Shown here: positions 47,806 to 58,374 of the stretch, piece by piece
Layout of the letters: each line of letters starts with the position of its first letter
How positions within the stretch are numbered: position 1 is the stretch's first letter
From: Bacteroidetes bacterium OLB11
GTDB lineage: Bacteria; Bacteroidota; Bacteroidia; Chitinophagales; Chitinophagaceae
DNA: 64,000 nt
Direction of reading: 5' to 3'
Assembly (NCBI GenBank): GCA_001567165.1
Contig: LNFQ01000023.1
Span: forward strand, 95,135-159,134
Notes under the pieces: model-generated
Seen by the model: only the letters and a program-made list of their open reading frames with translations
Database searches by the model: none
Told to the model about the DNA's origin: nothing
Position numbers and translations under genes: made by a program

Positions 47806-49734
47806 ATGGAGATACAAGCGGGCCCTTTGTTAAGCAAAATTGAATTTCCTTCTGATTTAAAGAAAATAAAAAAAGAAGATTTAGTACAATTATGCAATGA
47901 ACTAAGACAATTTATTATTGATTCGGTGAGTGTCAATGGTGGACACTTTGCTGCTAGTTTAGGTGTCGTAGAATTAACAGTTGCTTTGCATTATGTATAT
48001 AATACACCTTATGATAAACTCGTTTGGGATGTTGGTCACCAAGCGTATGGGCATAAAATTTTAACAGGAAGAAGAGCACAGTTTCACACAAATAGAAAAT
48101 ATAAAGGACTTAGTGGATTCCCTAAAATGTCAGAAAGTGAATATGATGCTTTTGGTGTTGGGCACTCATCCACTTCCATTTCGGCGGCATTAGGAATGGC
48201 GATTGCATCTAAATTAAAAGAAGAACATAATCGAATGCATGTAGCTATCATAGGAGATGGAGCCATGACAGCAGGATTACCTTTTGAAGCATTGCAGCAC
48301 GTAGGTTCTTCAGATACCGATATTTTAATTATTCTCAATGATAACAATATTAGCATCGACCCCAATGTGGGTTCACTCAAAGAATATTTGACAGATATCA
48401 CAACATCTAAAACCTATAATAAAGCAAGAAATGATGTTTGGAAAATTTTAGGAAAATTACCAGGAGGCACTTTCAATCAACAAGTTGCATCTAAAATTGA
48501 GGCCAGTCTAAAAGGAGTAGTGTCTAAAAACAGCAACTTATTTGAAGCACTCGGATTGCGATATTTTGGCCAAGTAGATGGGCATAATATTTTAAAACTT
48601 GTTGAGATTTTTAAAGATTTAAAAGAAATTAAAGGTCCTAAAATTTTACATATAAATACAGTAAAAGGAAAAGGATTTGAAAAAGCAGAAAAAGATCAAA
48701 CTCTTTGGCATGCACCCGGCACTTTTGATAAGACAACAGGTGTTATTAATAAAGTGATTTTTGATGTGCCACAACCTCCAAAATATCAAGATGTTTTTGG
48801 TAAAACAATTATAGAACTTGCTAAAGCAAATGAAAAAGTGATGGGCGTTACACCAGCTATGCCATCGGGATGTTCAATGAAATATATGATTCAAGAAATG
48901 CCCAAACGTGCATTTGATGTAGGTATTTGCGAACAGCATGCGGTGACACTCAGTGCAGGATTGGCAACGCAAGGAATGAAGGTTTTTTGCAACATCTATT
49001 CTTCATTTATGCAAAGAGCTTATGACCAAGTGATTCATGATGTTGCGATTCAAAAACTCCCAGTTATATTTTGTTTAGACAGAGCCGGACTGGTAGGAGA
49101 TGATGGACCCACACATCATGGAGTGTATGATATTGCCTATATGCGCTGCATTCCAAACATGGTGATTGCTGCTCCGATGAATGAAGTGGAATTGAGGAAT
49201 ATGATGTTCACTGCACAAAGTGATTCAAATCATAGCCCTTATGTCATTCGATACCCAAGAGGAGAGGGGGTTATGTCCGATTGGGAAAAACCTTTTGAAT
49301 TGATTGAAACCGGTAAAGGTCAAGTTGTAAAAGAAGGAAATGACATTGCGGTTTTATCCATAGGACATCCCGGAAATTTTGTAGTGGAAGCATGTCAGAA
49401 ATTAGAAAATTTCGATTTGGATATTGCTCATTATAATATGCGATTTGTGAAGCCAATTGATGAAGGATTATTGCATACAATTGCTCAAAAATTCAAACAG
49501 ATTATTACGGTTGAAGATGGGTGTATCATGGGTGGTTTTGGAAGTGCTTGTCTTGAATTTTTTGCTACTCATCAATATAAAATTGAAGTTACAATGTTAG
49601 GTATTCCTGACCGATTGGTGGAGCATGGCAAACCTGCTGAACTGCATAAAGAATGTGGATATGACAGCGATGCTATTGCGATGACGATTAAAAATATTCT
49701 TTTAGATAAAAAGAATATTATGAGTACTATTTAG
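47806..49734 (+). CDS. dxs: 1-deoxy-D-xylulose-5-phosphate synthase
   Basis: Thiamine-diphosphate enzyme that condenses pyruvate and glyceraldehyde 3-phosphate in the first step of the MEP isoprenoid pathway. The 642-residue product shows VWDVGHQAYGHKILTGR, the ThDP motif IGDGAMTAGLPFEA with LNDNNISI (about residues 150-185), CEQHAVTLSAGLA with the catalytic Glu, and DRAGLVGDDGPTHHG. ATG at 47806 fits family starts better than the longer frame from 47785. ispE of the same pathway is in this window. Frame intact; its last bases overlap the convergent DUF2279 gene. Confidence 0.96.
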   Translation: MEIQAGPLLSKIEFPSDLKKIKKEDLVQLCNELRQFIIDSVSVNGGHFAASLGVVELTVALHYVYNTPYDKLVWDVGHQAYGHKILTGRRAQFHTNRKYKGLSGFPKMSESEYDAFGVGHSSTSISAALGMAIASKLKEEHNRMHVAIIGDGAMTAGLPFEALQHVGSSDTDILIILNDNNISIDPNVGSLKEYLTDITTSKTYNKARNDVWKILGKLPGGTFNQQVASKIEASLKGVVSKNSNLFEALGLRYFGQVDGHNILKLVEIFKDLKEIKGPKILHINTVKGKGFEKAEKDQTLWHAPGTFDKTTGVINKVIFDVPQPPKYQDVFGKTIIELAKANEKVMGVTPAMPSGCSMKYMIQEMPKRAFDVGICEQHAVTLSAGLATQGMKVFCNIYSSFMQRAYDQVIHDVAIQKLPVIFCLDRAGLVGDDGPTHHGVYDIAYMRCIPNMVIAAPMNEVELRNMMFTAQSDSNHSPYVIRYPRGEGVMSDWEKPFELIETGKGQVVKEGNDIAVLSIGHPGNFVVEACQKLENFDLDIAHYNMRFVKPIDEGLLHTIAQKFKQIITVEDGCIMGGFGSACLEFFATHQYKIEVTMLGIPDRLVEHGKPAELHKECGYDSDAIAMTIKNILLDKKNIMSTI

Positions 49735-50672
49735 AAATAAAGAGGATGAAATTTCACCCCACCTTGCGTGTTTACTTCTAATGCTGGAAGGGGCATTTTT
49801 AAATGAATTAGATTGATAAATTTGAATATTTTTTTGTTTTTCCCCTTAATAAATATTTTTGAAATATCAATATCTGGAGCTAAATAAAATTGACGGATTC
49901 GCTTGATATCAGTACGATCGTGATAAACGCCTTTTGAGTCTGTCCAATAATTATTATACCCACCAAACATTCCATCCCCTCCATATCCAATTGCTACATT
50001 GAGCCATTTGGGGATTTTTGATTCTTTTGCAAATGACCACAGATTTGCACTTAACCAATACGTTTGTCCATTGTAATCTTTTAGAATGCGCTCTGGTAAA
50101 GATTTTCCGTATAAGTCGTTTGCTTTTATATGCAATTCAGCATCTTTATAATGGATAGAATGAGATGAAAATTTAAATTGAATTCGTTGTTCTTTCCAAA
50201 ACAATTCTTGAGATAAAAATAACAATGAACCTGATAGGTTAGCTGCCATATCAGTCATGCTAAAGCCCCATTCTGCACTGTATCCATCTAAAATTTCAAT
50301 CACAGATTCATAAGCTATTCCCATGCCGGCACCTAATAATGCAGATTTTTTTTGACTAACTCCACTCCATGCAAATAGTTGAGATGAAAGGTTTGCTCCA
50401 AAATAAGCACTAAATGAATGTCCCACTTTGTCAATTTGTTGCCACTCGCCGATATCATTGTAAAAGTGAAAAGATGAACGAGGATAATTCGCATACCATG
50501 CATGATTTAGTCCTATTAAACTTCCACTCCAAATGCCCGCTTGTAATCCTGAAACGGTATAAAATCTGAATTTGTTTAAGGTGTCTGTTTTTGTGAGAAA
50601 TTGAGTTAACCCACTTTCTTGTCCTGAAAGTTGAAATTGAATAAAGAGTAAAAGAGAGAATATTTTTTTCAA
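49731..50672 (-). CDS. DUF2279 (YfiM-like) envelope protein
   Basis: A 314-residue exported protein of the DUF2279 family: signal peptide (KKIFSLLLFIQF... LSGQ), then GIWSGSLIGLNHAWYANYPR, FNDIGEWQQIDKVGHSFSAY-like sequence and ESVIEILDGYSAEWGFSMTD, followed by a beta-rich region (SANLWSFAKESKIPKWLNVAIG). The likely start is TTG at 50672, directly before the signal peptide; the longer frame begins at 50714 inside the trxA terminator. Members are outer-membrane-associated with unknown function. Confidence 0.75.
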   Translation of the reverse strand: MKKIFSLLLFIQFQLSGQESGLTQFLTKTDTLNKFRFYTVSGLQAGIWSGSLIGLNHAWYANYPRSSFHFYNDIGEWQQIDKVGHSFSAYFGANLSSQLFAWSGVSQKKSALLGAGMGIAYESVIEILDGYSAEWGFSMTDMAANLSGSLLFLSQELFWKEQRIQFKFSSHSIHYKDAELHIKANDLYGKSLPERILKDYNGQTYWLSANLWSFAKESKIPKWLNVAIGYGGDGMFGGYNNYWTDSKGVYHDRTDIKRIRQFYLAPDIDISKIFIKGKNKKIFKFINLIHLKMPLPALEVNTQGGVKFHPLYF

Positions 50673-50696
50673 ATTGGAATTTACAAAGTCAAAAGT

Positions 50697-50731
50697 AAAA
50701 AAAAAGACTATCAATAATTCGATAGTCTTTT
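50697..50731 (-). terminator. Rho-independent terminator after trxA
   Basis: Perfect 11-base arms AAAAGACTATC and GATAGTCTTTT with an eight-base loop; on the minus strand it is followed by a nine-T tract. It separates trxA from the DUF2279 gene. Confidence 0.88.
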
Positions 50732-50751
50732 AAATATTTATTAATAAATCA

Positions 50752-51069
50752 TTAAATATGCGACATGATTTTTCTTTCGAGAGCTGATTTTGGAGCTAAT
50801 CCAACTTGTTTATCTACCACTTTTCCTTCTTTAATAAATAATACACAAGGAATGCTGGTGATGCCATATTGAACAGATAAGTTAGGGTTTTCATCTACAT
50901 TCACTTTCCCTACATTTACACGTCCTTCATATTCTTGTGAAAGTGTTTCAATGGTAGGGCCTAATGCCACGCAAGGACCGCACCAAGTAGCCCAAAAGTC
51001 AATTACGCTTAGTTTACTTGATTGTAAGACTTCTTTTTCAAAGTTGTCGTCTGTGAATGTTTGTGCCAT
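50752..51069 (-). CDS. trxA: Thioredoxin
   Basis: A 105-residue cytoplasmic thioredoxin that reduces protein disulfides. The active site FWATWCGPC and the cis-proline segment TSIPCVLFIKEG are present; the Cys after the cis-Pro (IPC) is less usual, most thioredoxins have Thr there. It lies downstream of dnaE on the same strand, an arrangement often conserved in Bacteroidota, but has its own -7 box and terminator. Confidence 0.94.
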   Translation of the reverse strand: MAQTFTDDNFEKEVLQSSKLSVIDFWATWCGPCVALGPTIETLSQEYEGRVNVGKVNVDENPNLSVQYGITSIPCVLFIKEGKVVDKQVGLAPKSALERKIMSHI

Positions 51070-51097
51070 AATATAGATTTTTTTTCGTTTTATTTTG

Positions 51098-51105
51098 CAA
51101 ATATA
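51098..51105 (-). promoter_or_regulatory. -7 box TATATTTG for trxA
   Basis: Exact TAnnTTTG match on the minus strand, 28 bases before the trxA ATG. Confidence 0.5.
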
Positions 51106-51198
51106 AGAATTTACTTATTGTAATTTTTAAGTTTTAAATAATAAATAATTATTAAATATAGATTAAATTATATGCTGACGACTTGATAAAAAACATCT

Positions 51199-54100
51199 TC
51201 ATATTTTTTTTAATTCTTCTAAAAATTGGTCACTGAGTTCTATCTTCTTATAGGAGTTGCTCAATTTTACTTGATGATTCATTTCTTCGTCTGATATAAT
51301 AATTCCAAATTCGCAATTGCCTGGTCTTTCAGTGTATTTAGAAATGATGTCTAAGAGGGCATTGTCAAGGGTTTCAAGCCTTAGTTTGAGATTGATTTTT
51401 TTAGTAAATAATTTTTTCACATTTTCTAAAAGAGTAATATTTGAAATTGTGAAACTAATTTCATTTTGATACTTCATTTGGAAAGCTCCTGAAATCATCA
51501 CTTTTAGGTCTTTTTCAATAAAGTTTTTAAACTCTAAATATTTATTTGTAAAAACAGAAAATTCATATTGACCGTTATAGTCAACCAATTTGAATTTAGC
51601 ATACTGTGTGCCTTTTTTGGAAGTCAAATGCAGTGCTTGTTCAATATATCCTGCTACTCGAATGGGCTTATTGAGCAATTTGTTGGGATCCATTTCGGAA
51701 AGAGGAGTGGTGTAATAATTTTCGATTTCAAATCGGAAGGAATCCAATGGATGTGCACTGAGATAGATTCCTAGCAATTCTTTTTCTTTGCTCAATGCTT
51801 CCATCGCATCCCACTTTTCGCAATCTGAAAGTTGAGGTGTTGCAATTTCAGAAATTTCGGTTTCCCCAAATAAGCTGTTCTCTATTGTATTTGTACTTGT
51901 ATTTGAAAGTTGTCCATATCGAATCAGTTTTTCAAGATTGCTCATTTTATCTTTGGGGCCTATATGAAAGTATTGGGCACGATGTATTTCACTGAAAGAA
52001 TCTAAAGCTCCTGCCATTATCAGATTTTCTAATGTCTTTTTGGTAACGGCTCTTTTATTGACTCTTTTTGCAAAATCATATATATTTTTAAAATCTCCAT
52101 TTGCTGCTCTTTCTTCAATTATCTCATGCACTGCGGCTTCTCCCACACCTTTTATTGCTCCTAACCCAAAACGAATAATACCATTTTTTGTCACACTAAA
52201 TCCTTTCAAACTTTCGTTGATATCAGGTCCTAAAACTGGTATTTTCATTTGCTTACATTCTTGCATGTATTTTGAAATTTCATCAATATTTCCTTGCGAA
52301 TTCAACAAGGCAGCCATGTATTCAGGTGGATAATTTGCTTTAAGGTATGCTGTTTGATAGGCAAGATAAGCATAGCATGTTGAGTGTGATTTATTGAAAG
52401 CATACTTTGCAAATTCAACCCAGTCTTCCCATACTTTTTCACACACATTCAAAGGATGATTATTGGCTTTGCATCCGTCCATGAATTTTGCTTTCATTTT
52501 TTGAAGCACTTCCAATTGTTTTTTTCCCATTGCTTTTCTCAATATATCAGCATCTCCTTTTGAAAAGTTTGCCAATTTTTGAGATAATAACATGACTTGT
52601 TCTTGATAAACTGTGATTCCATACGTGTCTTTTAATATTTCTTCCATTTCAGGTAAGTCATAATTGATAGGAGTATGACCCCGTTTTCGATTAATAAAAT
52701 CGGGAATATAACTCATCGGTCCCGGACGGTATAGGGCATTCATGGCTATCAAATCTTCAATCGTATCGGGTTGCAATTCTTTTAGATGTTTTTTCATTCC
52801 AACCGAAGCAAATTGGAAAGTTCCTTCTGTTTCTGCATTTTGATATAGTTTGAAAGTTTTAGGGTCGTCTAATGGAATATTTTCAATATCTAAATTGATT
52901 TGGTGATTTTGTTTGATAAAAACGATTGCATCTCTGATAATACTCAAATTTGAAAGCCCTAAAACGTCTATTTTGATAGCTCCTGTTTCTTCAATCACTG
53001 AGCCAACAAATTGTGTGACATACATATCAACATCTTTTTGTTTGCAAAGTGGCATGATTTCCATAAGGTCTTTGGGGCCGATAATAATTCCTGCAGCGTG
53101 AATACCCGTGTTTCTGACAGTGCCTTCTAATTTTTCAGCTTCATGTAAAACCTTTGACTGTAGGGTGTCTCCGTTATAAATACTTTGAAGTTCTTCGATG
53201 TTTTTGATATCATCATTTGAAATTCCTTCTTTGTTTTTTAAATCTTTTTCATTGATATGTAAAATGTTATTTAAAGAAGTGCCTGGTTTGTCAGGTACTA
53301 ATTTTGCGAGTGCATTACTTTGGTCGAGAGGTAATTCTAACACACGAGCCACGTCTTTGATACTGCTTTTGGCGGCCATTGTGCCATGGGTGATAATTTG
53401 TGCCACTTGATTTTTTCCATATTTATGCACGATATATTCAACGACTTTTCCTCTTCCGATGTCATCAAAATCCGTGTCAATGTCCGGCATGGAAGCACGT
53501 TCGGGATTCAAAAACCGTTCAAAAAGTAAATTATATTTGAGTGGGTCAATCGTGATGATGTCTATGCAATAAGCAACTACTGAGCCAGCTGCAGAGCCTC
53601 TTCCTGGTCCTACTACCACTCCCATTTTTTTACTTGAAGTGATAATGTCCGAAACGATAAGGAAATATCCTGCAAATCCCATTTTTTTTATGACATCTAA
53701 TTCAAATTTGATTCGTTCTTCTAGTTGTGGTGTGAAAATTTTATACTTGATTTTTGCTCCTTCATAAACTAAAAATTCAAGATAATCTTCTTGAGTTTTA
53801 AATTGTGGTGGAACTGGAAAATTGGGTAAGAGTAAATCATTTGTAACACTGATTAAATCTACTTTGTCAACAATTTCGTTGGTGTTGTCAATCGCCTCTG
53901 GAATATCTGAAAACAAAGCGGTCATTTGGGCTGTTGTTTTGAAATAAAATTCATTATTATAAAAGGCAAATCGTTTATTTCTTACTTCAACATCGTCATC
54001 TGTAAATTCTTTGAGTTTTGGGGTGCTCTGTTTTTCATTGGTATTCACGCAAAGGAGAATGTCATGTGCATTGCTATCTTCTTCATCCACATAGTGGGAG

Positions 54101-54738
54101 TCGTTGCTAGCGATTATTTTGACATTATATTTTCTTGCAAATTTTAAAAGAATTTCATTCACGATATTTTGTTCAGGAATATCATGCCTTTGCATTTCAA
54201 CATAATAATCTTCACCAAAAATATCCAACCACCATACAAATTCTTTTTCAGCCTCTGCTTCACCTTTTTCAATAATGGCTTTAGGTACTGAAGCTCCCAA
54301 GCAACAAGTGGATGCGATGAGTCCTTCGTGATATTTTAAAATCAATTCTTTATCAATTCGGGGGTATTTGCTATACAGTCCTTCGGTGTATCCTAAAGAG
54401 CATAGTTTGATGAGGTTTTTATAGCCTTGTTTGTTTTTTGCTAATAATAATTGATGGTATCTTTTATCCTTGCGATCTTTTGTAAATTGTTGAACGGTGC
54501 GGTCTTCCACCAAATAAAATTCACAACCAACAATTGGTTTGATGAGTAAATTCCCATTTTCATCTTTGTGTTTTTTTGCCTCCTTGACAAAGTCAAAAAC
54601 ACCAAACATATTTCCATGGTCGGTGATTGCAATGGCAGGCATTTTATCTTCAATGGCTTTTTGATATAATCTTTTGATACTGCTGGCTCCATCTAGGAGT
54701 GAGAATTGCGTGTGGTTGTGTAAATGCGAAAATTTCAT
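51199..54738 (-). CDS. dnaE: DNA polymerase III alpha subunit
   Basis: Catalytic subunit of the replicative polymerase, 1,179 residues. N-terminal PHP domain (SHLHNHTQFSLLDGASS), polymerase active site with VVGPGRGSAAGSVVAY and MPDIDTDFDD carrying the metal-binding Asp pair (about residue 415), the conserved YQEQVMLLSQ and MGKKQLEVLQKM region, helix-hairpin-helix (GLGAIKGVGEAAV), and a C-terminal OB fold (IRVAGYIEQALHL). It is the DnaE1 type with no exonuclease domain. At 3.5 kb the frame is intact, in contrast to many short neighbours. Confidence 0.97.
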   Translation of the reverse strand: MKFSHLHNHTQFSLLDGASSIKRLYQKAIEDKMPAIAITDHGNMFGVFDFVKEAKKHKDENGNLLIKPIVGCEFYLVEDRTVQQFTKDRKDKRYHQLLLAKNKQGYKNLIKLCSLGYTEGLYSKYPRIDKELILKYHEGLIASTCCLGASVPKAIIEKGEAEAEKEFVWWLDIFGEDYYVEMQRHDIPEQNIVNEILLKFARKYNVKIIASNDSHYVDEEDSNAHDILLCVNTNEKQSTPKLKEFTDDDVEVRNKRFAFYNNEFYFKTTAQMTALFSDIPEAIDNTNEIVDKVDLISVTNDLLLPNFPVPPQFKTQEDYLEFLVYEGAKIKYKIFTPQLEERIKFELDVIKKMGFAGYFLIVSDIITSSKKMGVVVGPGRGSAAGSVVAYCIDIITIDPLKYNLLFERFLNPERASMPDIDTDFDDIGRGKVVEYIVHKYGKNQVAQIITHGTMAAKSSIKDVARVLELPLDQSNALAKLVPDKPGTSLNNILHINEKDLKNKEGISNDDIKNIEELQSIYNGDTLQSKVLHEAEKLEGTVRNTGIHAAGIIIGPKDLMEIMPLCKQKDVDMYVTQFVGSVIEETGAIKIDVLGLSNLSIIRDAIVFIKQNHQINLDIENIPLDDPKTFKLYQNAETEGTFQFASVGMKKHLKELQPDTIEDLIAMNALYRPGPMSYIPDFINRKRGHTPINYDLPEMEEILKDTYGITVYQEQVMLLSQKLANFSKGDADILRKAMGKKQLEVLQKMKAKFMDGCKANNHPLNVCEKVWEDWVEFAKYAFNKSHSTCYAYLAYQTAYLKANYPPEYMAALLNSQGNIDEISKYMQECKQMKIPVLGPDINESLKGFSVTKNGIIRFGLGAIKGVGEAAVHEIIEERAANGDFKNIYDFAKRVNKRAVTKKTLENLIMAGALDSFSEIHRAQYFHIGPKDKMSNLEKLIRYGQLSNTSTNTIENSLFGETEISEIATPQLSDCEKWDAMEALSKEKELLGIYLSAHPLDSFRFEIENYYTTPLSEMDPNKLLNKPIRVAGYIEQALHLTSKKGTQYAKFKLVDYNGQYEFSVFTNKYLEFKNFIEKDLKVMISGAFQMKYQNEISFTISNITLLENVKKLFTKKINLKLRLETLDNALLDIISKYTERPGNCEFGIIISDEEMNHQVKLSNSYKKIELSDQFLEELKKI

Positions 54739-54811
54739 TCTTATGTCAGTAGTCTTTATTGTTTTTTGAGGAAATAGTTTTTATGAAAAATATCTTCATA
54801 AGCTAGTCTTT

Positions 54812-54819
54812 CAAAATTA
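54812..54819 (-). promoter_or_regulatory. -7 box TAATTTTG for dnaE
   Basis: Exact TAnnTTTG match on the minus strand, about 73 bases before the dnaE ATG. Confidence 0.5.
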
Positions 54820-54925
54820 CATTTTTTTGTATTTCTTTCTTCTGAGTTTTATCCACATTCCAAAGAAATTATTAGGTATCAATTTTTTTTATATTAAAAT
54901 TAGATGTTTAAACAAATAATTAATT

Positions 54926-54933
54926 TATTTTTG
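54926..54933 (+). promoter_or_regulatory. -7 box TATTTTTG for the YceI gene
   Basis: Exact TAnnTTTG match ending 12 bases before the ATG at 54946. Confidence 0.5.
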
Positions 54934-54945
54934 TAAAAAAAATAT

Positions 54946-55512
54946 ATGAAACAATTAATTATTGCATTCGCACTATTAACATTTGGGTTTAATTCACAAG
55001 CTCAAACATGGAGTGCTGATGTTTCTCACTCAAATGTTGTATTCACTACAAGTCACATGATTGTAAGTGATGTAGATGGAAGTTTTAAAAAATTTGAAGC
55101 TACGATGACTTCTTCAAAAGCTGATTTTTCTGATGCAAAAATTAAAATGGATATTGTAGCCAATAGCATTAATACTGACAATGAAAAGAGAGATGCTCAT
55201 TTAAAGAGTCCTGATTTTTTTGAAGTAGATAAGTATGAATCTATCTCTTTTGAAAGTACTTCAGTTAAATCGCTTGGTAATGGTAAATTAAGCATTTCAG
55301 GCAAATTAAGCATGCATGGAGTTACTAAAAATGTAACATTTGTAGCTACCTATAAAGTGGGTACAAATATTGGAAATCAAAAAACGATTGCCGGGTTTAA
55401 AATCAATGGTAAATTGAATAGAAAAGATTATGAAATTGGAACTTCAACACCAGTTGCTGTTGTTGGAGATGAAGTAATTTTTAAAATTAATCTAGAAATG
55501 GTTAAAGGATAG
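54946..55512 (+). CDS. YceI-family periplasmic lipocalin-like protein
   Basis: A 188-residue exported protein of the YceI family, an extended lipocalin fold that binds polyisoprenoid or other amphiphilic molecules. Signal peptide (NSQAQ), then WSADVSHSNVVFTTSHMIV, a long beta barrel with KRDAHLKSPDFFEVDKYESI and SMHGVTKNVTF, and the KDYEIG segment, all typical. Monocistronic, with a -7 box and a strong terminator. Ligand unknown; a menaquinone or polyprenol is possible. Confidence 0.92.
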   Translation: MKQLIIAFALLTFGFNSQAQTWSADVSHSNVVFTTSHMIVSDVDGSFKKFEATMTSSKADFSDAKIKMDIVANSINTDNEKRDAHLKSPDFFEVDKYESISFESTSVKSLGNGKLSISGKLSMHGVTKNVTFVATYKVGTNIGNQKTIAGFKINGKLNRKDYEIGTSTPVAVVGDEVIFKINLEMVKG

Positions 55513-55541
55513 TTTTTTTCATTATTGTTAATTTTTGTGTG

Positions 55542-55572
55542 AAAAACGACCGTTCATCGGTCGTTTTTTTTT
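55542..55572. terminator. Bidirectional Rho-independent terminator
   Basis: Arms AAAAACGACCG and CGGTCGTTTTT around a TTCAT loop, with T tracts on both strands. It ends both the YceI gene and the minus-strand six-gene operon. Confidence 0.93.
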
Positions 55573-56836
55573 ATTTATCCATCAACTTTGAAATGAGTAA
55601 ACTGATAGCTGATACAAGCACTAAAGCAAATGAAGGAATTAAAATGGTGGAGAGTCCACCGTTTCTCAATAAGATATTATTGATGCCTTCTAAACTCCAT
55701 CTCAAAGGTGATATGTAAGAAATTTTACTTAACAAAGGAGGGAGTATTTCAAGCGGAACCCATACGCCACCGACTGCGGATAAGATTACGACTGATATTG
55801 CCCCAACTGGTAATGCTTGATTTGTTGAATTGAAAATCATTCCAAATAATATGCCTACAGATGCTGCACATAAGGAGATGGAACTGACCATTAAAAATAA
55901 AGCTCCTTGATGTGTGCCAATCACTAAAGCATCTAGCCCCAATAGCGGCATTAAATACATACCCACTAACAGCATAAAGTAAAACTGAATGATACCTAAA
56001 AGGATAAAGAATAAAATTTTTCCTGCAAATATATCAAATAGGCTACCTTGAATGAGTTTTATGCGTGTCCAACTGCCGCTATTCCGTTCTGTGATTAGGC
56101 TTTCACTGATGACTAACACCATAAAAAAGATACCAAATATTGACCAAGAAGGCACGTTGTGTTGAACAGAATTGATTTTCTGAATATACGCATTTTCAGT
56201 GCCAGTGCCAATTTCGTTCACTTTTTACTTGACCGAGTATTTTTTTGAAAATCAAAAGAATCTGTGTTTTTCTTTTTGAGGCTGAATAGCTGATATGCGT
56301 TCGAGAATAATTTCAGATTGAATTTTTTCAACTAGTTTTTCTAACGCATTATGTATTGCTATTTTAAAGGTTGGTTTTGAAATAGGATCAAACATTAGAT
56401 CAATTTGATTACTGTCTCTTTGTTCACGATGTGGCATTTTTTGATGAATCCCAATTTGAGCAGCAATTTGATTGGCTATAATATTTCCGCTATTGACAAT
56501 TTCGGAGCCGACTCCTTTTTTGATGATGACTGCAAAATTAAATTTTCCATTTTTGATAACCTGTTTCACTTCTTCCAAACTCAATTCTTGCGTGCTCATT
56601 TCAAATTGGTTAGACTGTTTTAATCCGTTGATGATTTTTGCAGAAATAGCACTCTGGTCATGATCAACAACTAATGTTTTAAATTTTATTTCTTTAAAAT
56701 CTTTAAATGGAGCATCTTGCACCAAAGCCATGATGATTACTAAAATAATTGGCATTAAAAAAACTAAAGAAATACCGCCGATATCTCTCCGCATCAAATG
56801 CCATTCTTTTATAAATGTTGCAATAATTCTTTTCAT
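55571..56836 (-). CDS. ABC-2 type transporter permease (interrupted)
   Basis: Membrane subunit of an ABC-2 exporter. The first part (from 56836) has an N-terminal span (GISLVFLMPIILVIIMALV) and a large periplasmic loop; the second (to 55571) has QHNVPSWSIFGIFFMVLVIS, EINRENGS-like ERNSGSWTRIKL and four further spans. The two parts are in the same frame but separated by two in-frame stops (TGA at 56252, TAA near 56228). Opposite one-base changes in two A5 runs (plus-strand T5 at 56267-56271 and 56222-56226) would bypass both stops. Full length would be about 421 residues, the usual size. It follows the ATPase by four bases. Substrate unknown. Confidence 0.78.
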
Positions 56837-56840
56837 CGTC

Positions 56841-57574
56841 TTAATCTCTGAGTTCAGTTCCGGTTAATTTAATAAATAAAGTTTCGAGGTTATCTACTTG
56901 ATGAATTTTATTGAGTTCAAAAGGATTTCCTTGTACTATTTTTTTACCATGATCAATGATAAGAACTTCTTCGCAAATGGCTTCTGCTTCTTCCAAAAGA
57001 TGAGAAGTGTAAATAATCGAATTGCCTTTTTGCTGGTAGTCTTTTAAAAATTTTAAAATGACGTTTCTTGAGTGAACATCCACACCGGATGTTGGCTCGT
57101 CAAGTATCAGCAAGGATGGGCTATGCAGCAGAGAGGCAATAATATTTGCTCTTCGTTTCATCCCACCAGAAAAATGTTTCACTTGTTTGTAAGCATGTTG
57201 CTCTAGTCCGAAAATATGTAGAAATTCTTCGATAGATTTATTCAGTTGTTCGGTTGGAATATTCTGTAATTTTCCAAAATAGATTAAGTTTTCTAAGCAA
57301 CTTAGATTTTCAAAAAGAGCGATTTGTTGTGGTACGACACCAATATGTTTTTTGATAAATGCAATATCTTTTTCAGTATCTTTATTTAAAACATAAACTT
57401 TACCGGAATCGGGTTTTAGTAATCCGGAAATAATCGAAATGGTAGTTGTTTTTCCCGCACCATTTGGTCCTAATAAGCCAATGATTTTACCATCTTCAAA
57501 TTGAAAACTCAAATCATCGACCGAAAGATGATCTGCATTTTTATATTTTTGTAAAGATGTTCAACCAACAACAT
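56841..57574 (-). CDS. ABC transporter ATP-binding protein (frameshift near the start)
   Basis: Nucleotide-binding subunit for the permease that follows. Walker A GLLGPNGAGKTTT, Q-loop GVVPQQIALF, signature VKHFSGGMKRR, Walker B LLILDEPTSGVD and H-loop IYTSHLLEE are all present. The open frame starts inside strand one; the ATG at 57574 gives MLLVEHLYK, joined to KYKNADHLSVDDLSFQFEDG when plus-strand T5 at 57546-57550 is read as T6. The joined protein has the usual ~244 residues. It starts 10 bases after surE ends. The drug/lipid-exporter type (DrrA-like). Confidence 0.87.
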
Positions 57575-57584
57575 CGGCTAAAAG

Positions 57585-58362
57585 TTAATGTTTTTTAAGC
57601 GTTTTGTAATCTGTTAAATCATATTGAACTGGCACAACAGATGCATAATGATGTTGTAAAGCCCATACATCGGTATCTTTTCCTTTGTCTAGATTTACAA
57701 ATTCTCCGGTCAACCAATAATATTTTTTGCCATGAGGATCTATGCGTTCTATGAAATTTTCTTTCCATTTAGCATTTGCTTGACGGCATATTTTTATCCC
57801 TTTAAATTTATCCAAAGGAACATTGGGAATATTAATATTGTACAAGGCTTTATTGGGCAGTTTTTTATGAATGAGGGCATCGATTATGGTATGAATCACT
57901 TGTTTACTCAAAGAAAAATCGGCTTCAAATGCATAATCTAGATAAGAAAATCCAGCTGCGGGAATGCCTTCAATGGAGGCTTCCATTGCCGCACTCATGG
58001 TGCCAGAGTAAATGACATTGATTGAACTATTAGAACCATGATTGACGCCACTGAAACAAAAATCAGGTTTCTTATGCAAAATTTTATCGACACCTAATTT
58101 CACGCAATCTACCGGAGTTCCATTACATTGATAGACTTCTATATCTCCAAAAAGATGCACAGCATTGAGTCGAAGTGGTTTGCCGATTGTAATAGCATGT
58201 CCCATGCCAGATTGTGGACGGTCGGGTGCAACCACAACAACATCGCCAAATTGTTTAGCTACCTCCACCAGTGCTGCGATGCCGGGTGCCGTTACGCCAT
58301 CATCATTGGTGACTAAGATGGTTGGTTTTTTGGATATATTTTTACTATTTTTTTTTATTCAC
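57585..58362 (-). CDS. surE: 5'/3'-nucleotidase SurE (frameshift at the start)
   Basis: SurE is a metal-dependent nucleoside monophosphate phosphatase linked to stress survival. The open frame contains the N-terminal catalytic motif ILVTNDDGVTAPGIAAL (metal-binding Asp pair), then VVVVAPDRPQSGMGHAIT and FSGVNHGSNSSINVIYSGT. The frame-opening GTG annotatable at 58268 would cut off the catalytic motif. Upstream, a GTG at 58362 gives MNKKNSKNISKKPTILVTND if the A9 run (plus-strand T9 58348-58356) is read as A8. About 258 residues, normal length. It lies between acpS and the ABC genes with gaps of about 10 bases. Confidence 0.9.
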
Positions 58363-58374
58363 TTTGTTTTGTTT

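Noticed and set aside
58268..58362. SurE starting at the internal GTG (58268)
   Set aside because: That start would remove ILVTNDDG, the catalytic metal-binding motif that lies in frame just upstream.
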